From the NCBI GenBank assembly GCA_046758905.1, contig JBHIBC010000037.1, positions 1 through 29,072 of the forward strand: 29,072 nt of DNA. Direction: 5' to 3'. A model generated the notes under the pieces. That model made no database searches. It was given only the letters and a program-made list of their open reading frames with translations, and was not told the origin of the DNA. A program made the position numbers and the translations under genes. How positions within the stretch are numbered: position 1 is the first letter of the stretch; every line of letters starts with the position of its first letter. Shown in pieces: positions 22,256-29,072 of the stretch. The stretch comes from JBHIBC01 sp046758905 (GTDB taxonomy: Bacteria; Acidobacteriota; Polarisedimenticolia; Gp22-AA2).

Positions 22256-23650
22256 TCAGAGGATGTAGCGGCTCAGGTCCTGGTCCTTGACGATGTCGTC
22301 GAGCATCCGCCGCACGTAGCCGGCGTCGATCGTGACCCTCCTCTCCTTCATGTCCGGCGCCTCGAACGAGACCGCGTCGAGGAGCTTCTCCATGACCGTG
22401 TGCAGGCGCCGCGCCCCGATGTTCTCGCTGCGGTCGTTGACCTCGGCGGCCAGCTCGGAGATGGCGCGCACCGCGTCGTCGGTGAACACCAGCTCGATCC
22501 CCTCGGTGAGCAGCAGCGCCCGGTACTGCCGGACCAGGGCGTTCTGCGGCTCGGTGAGGATCCGCATGAACTCTCTGGCCCCCAGCGAGTGCAGCTCCAC
22601 GCGGATCGGGAAGCGGCCCTGCAGCTCCGGGATGAGGTCGGACGGCTTGCTCACGTGGAAGGCGCCCGAGGCGATGAACAGGATGTGATCGGTGCGCACC
22701 AGGCCGTGCCGGGTGTTGACGGTCGTCCCCTCCACCAGCGGCAGGAGGTCGCGCTGCACCCCTTCGCGGCTGACCTCGGGGCCGCTCGAGCGCTCCCGGC
22801 CGGCGATCTTGTCGATCTCGTCGATGAAGATGATCCCCGACTGCTGGACCCGCTCCAGCGCCTGACGCTTCACCGCGTCGCGATCGATGAGCTTCTCCTC
22901 CTCCTCCCGCCGCAGGATCTCGCGGGCCTCCCGGATGCTGACCCGCCGGCGCCGCGTGCGCGACCCGAACAGCCCGGCCATCGAATCGCGCAGGTTCACG
23001 TCCATCTCCTCCAGCCCCGCCGCCCCGAAGATCCGGAAGGCCGGGAACGAGTCCTGCCGCACCTCGATCTCCACGGGACGGTCCTCCAGGTCGCCGCAGC
23101 GCAGCTGCAGCCGGAGCTTCTCGCGGCTGCGCTGGAACTGCTCCGCGGGCTCCGGGGGCTCCCCGGGCCGCGGCGACGGGGCGGGCAGCAGAAGTCCCAG
23201 CAGCCTCTCCTCGACACCGGCCCGCGCCCGGTCGTGGACCTCCTGCGACTTCTCCTCGCGCACCATCTCCACCGCCAGGTCGGCGAGGTCGCGCACCATC
23301 GACTCGACGTCGCGCCCCACGTAGCCGACCTCGGTGTACTTGGAGGCCTCGACCTTGATGAACGGGGAGTTCGTCAGGCGTGCCAGCCGGCGGGCGATCT
23401 CCGTCTTCCCCACCCCGGTCGGGCCGATCATGATGATGTTCTTCGGCGCCACCTCCTCGGCCATCTCCGGCGGCAGCTTGAGCCGGCGGGTGCGGTTGCG
23501 CAGCGCGATGGCCACCGCCCGCTTGGCCTTCTCCTGCCCGACGATGTAACGGTCCAGCTCGGCGACGATCTGCCGCGGCGTCAGGTCGGCGAACGCCCCG
23601 GCGAGCCCGGCCTCGGCCGCGCCCGCCTCTCCGGGGAGCAGGATGGCCAT
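22256..23650 (-). CDS. hslU: ATP-dependent protease ATPase subunit HslU
   Basis: AAA+ unfoldase (464 aa, normal length) of the HslUV protease. Seen: LTPRQIVAELDRYIVGQEKAKRAV at the N-terminus, Walker A GPTGVGKTEIARRLA, pore loop near KYTEVGYVGRD, a long I domain, Walker B IIFIDEIDKI, sensor regions, and the C-terminal LSRYIL that docks into HslV and switches on its activity. The I domain holds a Pro-rich stretch (LLPAPSPRPGEPPEPAE), not unusual for this variable part. ATG 23650 lies 3 bases after the hslV stop. Confidence 0.96.
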   Translation of the reverse strand: MAILLPGEAGAAEAGLAGAFADLTPRQIVAELDRYIVGQEKAKRAVAIALRNRTRRLKLPPEMAEEVAPKNIIMIGPTGVGKTEIARRLARLTNSPFIKVEASKYTEVGYVGRDVESMVRDLADLAVEMVREEKSQEVHDRARAGVEERLLGLLLPAPSPRPGEPPEPAEQFQRSREKLRLQLRCGDLEDRPVEIEVRQDSFPAFRIFGAAGLEEMDVNLRDSMAGLFGSRTRRRRVSIREAREILRREEEEKLIDRDAVKRQALERVQQSGIIFIDEIDKIAGRERSSGPEVSREGVQRDLLPLVEGTTVNTRHGLVRTDHILFIASGAFHVSKPSDLIPELQGRFPIRVELHSLGAREFMRILTEPQNALVRQYRALLLTEGIELVFTDDAVRAISELAAEVNDRSENIGARRLHTVMEKLLDAVSFEAPDMKERRVTIDAGYVRRMLDDIVKDQDLSRYIL

Positions 23651-23653
23651 GCC

Positions 23654-24184
23654 TCAGAGTTCCTCGACGGTGATGCGATCGTTGGTATAGATGTCGATCT
23701 CCGCGGCGATCCGCAGGGCCTCCTCGACGATCTCGCGGGCGCCGAGGCCGGTCCGCCGGCTCAGGGCCCGCGCCGCCGCGAGGGCGCAGGAGCCGCCTGA
23801 CCCGACCGCCATCAGCCCGTCGTCGGGCTCGATCAGGTCCCCCGTGCCCGACAGCAGGAACGAGCGGGCGTCGGACGCGACCATCAGCAGGGCCTCGAGC
23901 CGGCGCAGAGCACGGTCGGTCCGCCACTCGCGCGCCAGCTCGACCGCGGCGCGCTCCAGGTTCCCGTGGAACTCCTCCAGCCGCGACTCGAACCGGGTCA
24001 TCAGCGCCAGCCCGTCGGCCGCGGTCCCCGCGAACCCCACGAGGACGCTGTCGTGGTACAGGCGGCGGATCTTCCTGGCGCCGTGCTTCATCACCGCCCG
24101 GTCGAGGGTAACCTGTCCGTCGGACCCCATCGCCACCTTGTCGCGATGGCGCACGCAAAGCACCGTCGTGGCGTGGATCTTCAT
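23654..24184 (-). CDS. hslV: ATP-dependent protease subunit HslV
   Basis: Threonine peptidase of the HslUV protease, 176 aa. Seen: start MKIHATTVLCV, where removal of five residues would expose Thr6 as the nucleophile (TTVL), then AMGSDGQVTLD, KIRRLYHDSVLVGFAG, and DLIEPDDGLMAVGSGG. A short propeptide of this kind is known in other bacterial HslV. ATG 24184 overlaps the acyl-CoA synthetase stop as ATGA. No key residue is missing. Confidence 0.96.
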   Translation of the reverse strand: MKIHATTVLCVRHRDKVAMGSDGQVTLDRAVMKHGARKIRRLYHDSVLVGFAGTAADGLALMTRFESRLEEFHGNLERAAVELAREWRTDRALRRLEALLMVASDARSFLLSGTGDLIEPDDGLMAVGSGGSCALAAARALSRRTGLGAREIVEEALRIAAEIDIYTNDRITVEEL

Positions 24185-26415
24185 CCGCGACCCCCCCGCC
24201 GCGCGCCGCGCCGGCGGCGCGCGTCCCTGCGGGCATTATCCCCCGCGCTCCGCGACGCGGTCAACGCGCGCGCCGCCCGGCCGGCCCCGGCGCGCGCGGG
24301 GCGCCCGCGCGCCGGCGCCCGGGCCCCGGAGATCCTCACCCGGGCATCGACGACGAACGAGCCCCGCCGGTCGCTGCCCACGATCAGGGGATTGACGTCG
24401 AGCTGCTCGATCTCGGGCTGATCGCCGGCCAACCGCCCGAGCCTGATGAGCGCCTCGACCAGGAACTCCTCGTCGGCGCGGGGTGTCCCGCGCGCGCCCG
24501 CCAGCAGCGGGTAGCCCCGGATCCCGTGCACCATCTCGCGGGCCTCGACATCGGTGATCGGCGCCCGGCGGAAGACCACGTCGCGCATCACCTCGACGTA
24601 GACCCCCCCGAGGCCGAACATCACCAGCGGCCCGAACTTCGGGTCCTGGGTGATCCCGAGGATCGTCTCGTGGCCGCCGCGGATCATCGCCTGGACCTGA
24701 TACCGCAAGCGCGCGTCCCCGATCGCCGCCCGGATGGCGCGGCACGCGGCGGCCACCTCGTCGCCGTTGCGCAGATCGACCCTGACGGCGCCGCGCTCGG
24801 TCTTGTGGACGAGGCCCTCGACCTGCGCCTTGACCACGACCGGGTAGCCGATCGCGGATGCCGCCTCGATCGCCTCCGCGGGCGTCGTCACGGTGCGCGA
24901 CGCCGCGATCGGGAAGCCGTAGGCGGCCAGCAGGTCGGCGGTCTCCTCGGGCGTGAGGTCCGGCCGCCCGGCGCGGGCCGCCGAGCGCAGCGCCCGCTCC
25001 GCCCGTCCCCGGTCGATGGACAGGGCAGGGACCCGCCCCGCCGGCCGCTCCCGGATCCGGCGGTAACGGTCCAGCCCGGCCATGGCGCGCGCCGCCTCCT
25101 CCGGGAACAGGTAGACGGGCACACCGGCGCGCCTCAGCTCCCGCACCCCCTGGCGCCCCTGCTCCGTCCCCATGAAGCAGGTCAGGATCGGCTTGCGGGC
25201 GCCGCGCGCCGCCGCGACGATGGAGCGCGCCACCTCGAGCGCGTTGATCATGATGGGCGAGACGAACAACACGATCAGTCCGTCGACCTCGGGGTCCTCC
25301 CGGAGGACCCGCAGCGCCGCCGCGTAGCGCGACGCGTCGGCGGAGGCGATCATGTCGATCGGGTTGCGCACGCTCGCCTCCGGCGCCAACACCCTGCGCA
25401 GCCTCGCCTGCGTCGCGCCCGACAGCTCGACGATGTCCAGCCCCAGCGTGGCGCAGGCGTCGGTGGCCATGATGGCGGGACCGCCGGCGTTGGTGAGGAT
25501 CACCACCCGGTTGCCGGCCGGAAGCGGCTGGTGCGCGAACGCCGTGGCCAGGTTGAACATCTCGCTCATCGACCCGACCCGCAGCACGCCGCACTGCTCC
25601 AGCAGCGTGTCCACCGCGACCTCGGTACCCGCCAGGGCGCCGGTGTGCGAGAAGGCGGCGCGCGCCCCGGCCGCCGTGCGGCCCGCCTTGACCGCCAGGA
25701 TCGGCTTCCTGCGCGTGACCCGGCGGGTGATGGCGGCGAACTTCGCCGGGTTGCCGAAGGACTCCAGGTACATGAGGATGACGTTCACCCGCGGGTCGTC
25801 CTCCCAGGCCTCGATCAGGTCGTTGCCGGATATGTCGGCCTTGTTCCCCATGCTGACGAAGTACGCGAGCCCCAGGTCGATGTCGCGCGCGTGCGCCAGG
25901 ATCATCTCCCCCAGCGCCCCGCTCTGGGACATGAACCCGACCGATCCGCGCTCCGGCTGAGCCGCCGCGAAGGTCGCGTTCATCCGGATCTGCGGGTCGG
26001 TGTTGATCACCCCCATGCAGTTCGGGCCGACCATCCGGATCCCGGCGGCGCGCACCACGTCGCGCAGCGCTTCCTCCTCGCGCCGCCCGGGCTCGCCGGT
26101 CTCCCGGTACCCGGCGGTGATCACCACGAGACCGCGGACGCGGCTCGCCACCGCGTCGTCGACGACGCGGCGCACGGCCGCGCGCGGCACGACCACCACG
26201 GCCAGATCGACCCGCTCGGGGACGGCGCGCAGGCTGGGGTAGGCGCGGATCGAGTGGACCGACGTTGCGTGGGGGTTGACCGGGTAGATCGTCCCCGTGA
26301 AGCCGTAGCCGATCAGGTTGTGCAGGATCTCGCGGCCGATCGTCTGGCGCGTGCGCGACGCCCCGACCACGGCGATCGAGCGCGGCCGCAGGACGGCGTC
26401 GAGGGATCGATCCAT
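24181..26415 (-). CDS. NDP-forming acyl-CoA synthetase, fused subunits
   Basis: A 744-aa protein making acyl-CoA (acetate or a related acid) with ATP and a phospho-His relay, or the reverse, yielding ATP. Seen: CoA-binding domain with RPRSIAVVGASR (11-22) and VGPNCMGVINTD, succinyl-CoA-ligase-like domains with SVGFMSQSGALG and FSHTGALAG (H257 phosphorylated), then an ATP-grasp beta part after about 500 (YPVVVKAQVEGLVHKTERGA, and GPLVMFGLGGVYVEV). Alpha and beta units are joined in one chain. The last 43 or so residues are an Arg/Ala-rich tail without homology. ATG 26415 begins the operon leading into hslVU. Exact acyl substrate not clear. Confidence 0.88.
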   Translation of the reverse strand: MDRSLDAVLRPRSIAVVGASRTRQTIGREILHNLIGYGFTGTIYPVNPHATSVHSIRAYPSLRAVPERVDLAVVVVPRAAVRRVVDDAVASRVRGLVVITAGYRETGEPGRREEEALRDVVRAAGIRMVGPNCMGVINTDPQIRMNATFAAAQPERGSVGFMSQSGALGEMILAHARDIDLGLAYFVSMGNKADISGNDLIEAWEDDPRVNVILMYLESFGNPAKFAAITRRVTRRKPILAVKAGRTAAGARAAFSHTGALAGTEVAVDTLLEQCGVLRVGSMSEMFNLATAFAHQPLPAGNRVVILTNAGGPAIMATDACATLGLDIVELSGATQARLRRVLAPEASVRNPIDMIASADASRYAAALRVLREDPEVDGLIVLFVSPIMINALEVARSIVAAARGARKPILTCFMGTEQGRQGVRELRRAGVPVYLFPEEAARAMAGLDRYRRIRERPAGRVPALSIDRGRAERALRSAARAGRPDLTPEETADLLAAYGFPIAASRTVTTPAEAIEAASAIGYPVVVKAQVEGLVHKTERGAVRVDLRNGDEVAAACRAIRAAIGDARLRYQVQAMIRGGHETILGITQDPKFGPLVMFGLGGVYVEVMRDVVFRRAPITDVEAREMVHGIRGYPLLAGARGTPRADEEFLVEALIRLGRLAGDQPEIEQLDVNPLIVGSDRRGSFVVDARVRISGARAPARGRPARAGAGRAARALTASRSAGDNARRDARRRRGARRGGRG

Positions 26416-26424
26416 GGGAGCGCC

Positions 26425-26449
26425 ATGATATCAGGAGAGCGGCTAGAAT
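26425..26449. promoter_or_regulatory. Back-to-back -10 elements in the 40-base divergent gap
   Basis: Plus strand TAGAAT (26444-26449) lies 6 bases before the DUF2905 ATG; minus strand TATCAT (26425-26430) lies 9 bases before the acyl-CoA synthetase ATG. Neither has a good -35 box. If used, both transcripts would be nearly leaderless. Confidence 0.35.
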
Positions 26450-26455
26450 AGCCCC

Positions 26456-26695
26456 ATGGCACCCCCCGACCCCCTCGTCTGGCTCGGCAGATTCCTCCTG
26501 ATCGCCGGGGGGGCGATGGCGTTCGTCGGGCTGCTGCTCGTCTTCGGCCCGAGGCTTCCCTACCTGGGGCGCTTGCCGGGCGACATCGTGGTGGACCGGG
26601 GGAGCTTCCGCCTCTACATCCCGATCACCACCTGCCTGCTGATCAGCCTGGCGATCACGGTCCTGTTCGCGGTCGTCTCCCACTTCCGCCGCTGA
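26456..26695 (+). CDS. DUF2905 membrane protein
   Basis: A 79-aa protein with two membrane helices (about 10-30 and 55-74) around the conserved loop YLGRLPGDIVVDRGSFRLYI, the DUF2905 signature. Function unknown; the family is widespread in bacteria. No Shine-Dalgarno is seen before ATG 26456, and a TAGAAT -10-like box sits 6 bases upstream, so the mRNA may be leaderless. The TMTC-like gene follows 8 bases after the stop. Confidence 0.85.
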   Translation: MAPPDPLVWLGRFLLIAGGAMAFVGLLLVFGPRLPYLGRLPGDIVVDRGSFRLYIPITTCLLISLAITVLFAVVSHFRR

Positions 26696-26703
26696 GACGC
26701 CCG

Positions 26704-28587
26704 TTGAGACATCTGCCGCTCCTCCCGGTGCTGGCCGTCGCCGCCGTCTGCTGCCTGCCCGCGGTCGACGCCCCGTTCACGTTCGACGAGCTGGCCGGGA
26801 TCGCCGAGAACCGGAGGCTCCGGCCCGGCGTCGGCGTCGCGGAGGCGCTCTCCTACCGCTTCTCGCCCGACCAGGCGCGGCCGATCTTCTTCGGGTCGCT
26901 GCTCCTGAACGCGCGCCTTTCGGGTCTGGATCCGCGAGCGTTCCGGCTGACGGGGCTCGCCGTCCACCTGGCCTGCGGCCTGCTGGTCTACCTGCTTCTG
27001 GCCCGGGCGTGGCGCGCCTCGCCGGACGCGACCGTCCGCTCCGGCTTGCCCCTGGTGGGGGCCACCCTGTTCCTGCTCCACCCGCTGCAGTCGGAATCGA
27101 TCCTCTACGTGTGGGGACGCTCGGGCACGCTCGCGACGCTTTTCGCCCTCGCTTCCCTGGCGCTGGCGCTCGCCGCCGCGGACGGCGGCAGCCCGCTGCG
27201 ACGGGGCTCGCTCTGGGCCGCTGCCCTGACGGCCCTGGCCATCGGTCTGGGAGCCAAGGAGGAGGCGGTCGTGCTGCCCGTCGTCTCCTACATCTGGTGG
27301 ACCCTGGTGGAGGGCCGCCCGGGCCGCGCGGGACTGCGGTTCGCGGGCCTGCTCTGTCTTCCGGTCGGCCTGTTCCTGGGGGCCCGATGGATCTTCCTAG
27401 GAGAGGTGGGGCGCCAGATCTACGCGCGGGGCCTGCCGGACAACATCCTCGGCCAGGCCGGCGTCACGCTGCGCACGGTCGGCCTCGTCCTCCTGCCGAT
27501 CCGGCAGAGCATCGATCCCCCGGCGGAGGTCCCCTCGCCGGCGCTCGGCCTGCTCCTGCTGGCGGCCTGCCTCGCGATCCTCTGCACCGCCCTCCTGCTG
27601 GCCCGCCGCCCCGGGGCCCTCTCCCCGCGATGGCTCGGGAGCCGCCCCGCCCGCCGGCTCGCCGCGGGGATCCTGATCGGCGCGGCGGGGTGCTTGATCT
27701 ACTGGCTGGTTCCCCTTCCCGACCTGATGTCGGAGCGGCGCGCCTACCTTCCGATGTTCGGCGCCAGCGTGGCGCTCACAGGCATCCTGGGGCTCGCGTC
27801 CGGACGGCCGGCCCCGCCGGTGTCCCGCCGCCCGAGGCCCGTGCGCGCTTACCTCCCCACGATGGTGCTGGCGCTGCTGCTCGCCCCCGCCCTGTACGCG
27901 AGGGCGCGCGTCTGGTCCGACCCGCGTCTTCTCTGGGAGGAGGCCGCGCGCGCGGGGCCGAGGCGGATCCGGCCCTGGGTCAATCTCGGCGTCATGGCGG
28001 CGGAGCGGGGCGAGACCGACCGCGCCGCCGCGCTGTTCGACCGCGCCGTCTCGCTCGATCCCCGCGATCCCGAGGCGCTCTTCAACCGGGGCCTCCTCAG
28101 GATGAACGCCGGCGATCTGGAGGGCGCCCGCAGGGACCTCGAGGGCGCCGTCGAGAGCGCCCCCGGCATGGTCAAGGCGCGGATCAACCTGGGGATCGTG
28201 CGGATCCGCCTGAACGACCTGCCGGGCGCCGAAGCCGAGCTGCGCCGGGCGTTACTCGTCGACCCCGGCGATCCCAGGGCCCTGACGAATCTGGCCGAGG
28301 TCCTGCGCGCCACCGGCAGGGCGCCGGAGGCGCTGCCCCTCTACCGCCGAGCCCTCCGCTCCGATCCCACCTACGCGCACGCCGCCGTCAGGCTCGGCGT
28401 GGCTCTGGAGAACCTCGGCGACGTTCGGGGAGCCCTCGCCGCGTACCGCCAGTACCTCGACCGGGGGCCGCGGAGTCCGGCCGATCGCGCCTCCGTCCTG
28501 GACAAGATCGAGGCCCTCGAGCGTTCCCTGAGGGATCCCGCTGCTCCGCCCGATCCCGGGATGGCAGGAGAGCGTGGCCGGCCCTGA
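26704..28587 (+). CDS. TMTC-like membrane glycosyltransferase with TPR domain
   Basis: A 627-aa integral membrane protein. The N-terminal 420 or so residues hold about ten hydrophobic segments, with a GT-C-type layout: FTFDELAGIAENRRLR near the start (acidic D-E in the first loop), FLLHPLQSESILYVWGRSG (family HPxxxExV and R-rich turn) and PDLMSERRAYLPMFGAS. The C-terminal 200 residues are TPRs (WVNLGVMAAERGETDRAAAL, then ALFNRGLLRMNAGDLEGARR). This order resembles the TMTC O-mannosyltransferases and bacterial relatives; the sugar transfer role is inferred. TTG 26704 gives the earliest start after the DUF2905 gene; a GTG near 26728 is possible. Likely co-transcribed with DUF2905. Confidence 0.75.
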   Translation: MRHLPLLPVLAVAAVCCLPAVDAPFTFDELAGIAENRRLRPGVGVAEALSYRFSPDQARPIFFGSLLLNARLSGLDPRAFRLTGLAVHLACGLLVYLLLARAWRASPDATVRSGLPLVGATLFLLHPLQSESILYVWGRSGTLATLFALASLALALAAADGGSPLRRGSLWAAALTALAIGLGAKEEAVVLPVVSYIWWTLVEGRPGRAGLRFAGLLCLPVGLFLGARWIFLGEVGRQIYARGLPDNILGQAGVTLRTVGLVLLPIRQSIDPPAEVPSPALGLLLLAACLAILCTALLLARRPGALSPRWLGSRPARRLAAGILIGAAGCLIYWLVPLPDLMSERRAYLPMFGASVALTGILGLASGRPAPPVSRRPRPVRAYLPTMVLALLLAPALYARARVWSDPRLLWEEAARAGPRRIRPWVNLGVMAAERGETDRAAALFDRAVSLDPRDPEALFNRGLLRMNAGDLEGARRDLEGAVESAPGMVKARINLGIVRIRLNDLPGAEAELRRALLVDPGDPRALTNLAEVLRATGRAPEALPLYRRALRSDPTYAHAAVRLGVALENLGDVRGALAAYRQYLDRGPRSPADRASVLDKIEALERSLRDPAAPPDPGMAGERGRP

Positions 28588-28588
28588 C

Positions 28589-28604
28589 CCCGCGCCCGCG
28601 CGGG
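28589..28604 (+). terminator. GC hairpin after TMTC-like gene
   Basis: CCCGCG-cccg-CGCGGG directly after the stop. Six-bp stem, no T run; a weak terminator candidate. Confidence 0.3.
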
Positions 28605-28655
28605 TGCCGTCCTCCGGGGATCTTCAGCCGCAACGTCCGCCCCCTCCCGTCCGAC

Positions 28656-28685
28656 TTGCGGGCCCCGCCCCGGATCCGCTACCCT
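28656..28685 (+). promoter_or_regulatory. Possible promoter of tRNA-Leu
   Basis: TTGCGG (28656-28661), 18-base spacer, TACCCT (28680-28685), ending 13 bases before the tRNA 5' end. A start near 28691 would give a very short 5' trailer. Confidence 0.4.
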
Positions 28686-28698
28686 CGAAGACAATCGC

Positions 28699-28787
28699 GC
28701 CGGAGTGGCGAAATCGGTAGACGCACGGGACTCAAAATCCCGCGGACCCTCGAGTCCATGTCGGTTCGAGTCCGACCTCCGGCACCA
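28699..28787 (+). tRNA. tRNA-Leu (anticodon CAA)
   Basis: Full cloverleaf: acceptor GCCGGAG / CTCCGGC, D arm with AAATCGGTAGAC, anticodon stem CGGGA / TCCCG around loop CTCAAAA (anticodon CAA), long variable arm (class II, GGACCCTCGAGTCC), T arm with GGTTCGAGTCC, discriminator A and an encoded CCA (28785-28787). It reads UUG codons. The sequence after it drops sharply in GC. Confidence 0.96.
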
Positions 28788-29072
28788 GTGTTTTCAATGA
28801 GTTGCGCGGGCATGCCGCCGACGGAATTTTCGCAAAGTGAGCCGAATTGTGATCGAAATGTGATCGTTCCAGGACCATGCAACCCGCTAGCCGCTCCCCC
28901 AGCCATCTGAGCAATCAGACCGGGCCTAGATCTCGCTTTGGCCTCTCATCATCCCAACCCCAATGAACCTCACCGAATCACAATGACCTGATTTCTTTCA
29001 TGGTTTTCTACCTCCTGTTACTACTCGGAGCATAAAATAGTTTGCGTTCGCGCGTCCGACATGGTACGCTTT
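28788..29072. other. AT-richer stretch after tRNA-Leu, no gene seen
   Basis: About 285 bases with GC just over 50%, against roughly 70% elsewhere. No convincing coding frame on either strand. It holds a direct repeat GTGATCG twice (28849 and 28860, 11-base period), a distant inverted match ATTGTGAT (28846) / ATCACAAT (28977), and a rightward promoter-like TTGCGT-17-TACGCT at 29042-29070. It could be the left edge of an element integrated at the tRNA. Confidence 0.5.

Noticed and set aside
24236..26683. Minus-strand open frame of 815 codons
   Set aside because: It is a shifted frame over the acyl-CoA synthetase gene. The other frame carries all the conserved motifs.
26704..28910. Second long plus frame (27009-28910) over the TMTC-like gene and the tRNA
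   Set aside because: It runs through the tRNA and lacks membrane or TPR patterns; an out-of-frame shadow.

Overview
The window is GC-rich (roughly 70%) bacterial chromosome, tightly packed with genes. lpxC and a TonB/ExbB/ExbD energy-transfer cluster imply an outer membrane with lipid A. mpl and dapF imply a diaminopimelate-type peptidoglycan. Gene content (TonB with Gly-rich tetrapeptide repeats, NtrY/NtrX with a DUF4390 partner, a GAF-like protein with a helical C-terminal module, a TMTC-like membrane TPR protein) would fit Acidobacteriota or a nearby deep-branching diderm phylum. That placement is an inference; no rRNA is present to settle it.

Layout. 3-830 (+) is a 5'-truncated prephenate dehydratase. 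884-1263 (-) is a decayed N-terminal piece of pyruvate kinase. 1327-4926 (-) is a three-gene unit: Rrf2-type regulator, PHP-fold protein with missing metal ligands, and a large radical SAM protein related to tetraether/membrane-spanning lipid synthases. It has its own consensus-like promoter, a palindrome at the start of the transcript, and a hairpin terminator. This is the most interesting system in the window.

5056-9232 (-) encodes DUF4390 protein, NtrY-like sensor kinase and NtrX-like sigma54 activator. 9359-10297 (-) is lpxC, with a TTG start. It is divergent from a GAF-like protein (10661-11758, +). 11775-16585 (-) reads TPR lipoprotein, TonB, ExbB, ExbD, ExbD, Mpl. 16852-17205 (-) is a stand-alone sigma-70 region 4 protein preceded by a good sigma54-type (-24/-12) promoter match. 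17515-19978 (+) is a PolX-like protein with an intact PHP domain but altered polymerase residues, followed by endonuclease III.

19911-26415 (-) is a closely coupled operon: NDP-forming acyl-CoA synthetase, HslV, HslU, fibronectin-type lipoprotein, DapF, and a small PGPGW-type membrane protein. It is divergent from a DUF2905 membrane protein and a TMTC-like glycosyltransferase/TPR protein (26456-28587, +). tRNA-Leu(CAA) follows at 28699-28787. After it, base composition falls to just over half GC and no gene is visible to the window end. This may be the edge of an integrated element.

Functionally the window is mostly cell-envelope and regulatory housekeeping: lipid A, peptidoglycan recycling, DAP synthesis, TonB energisation, envelope-linked two-component sensing. 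The Rrf2-PHP-radical SAM unit is the main candidate for undescribed biology.
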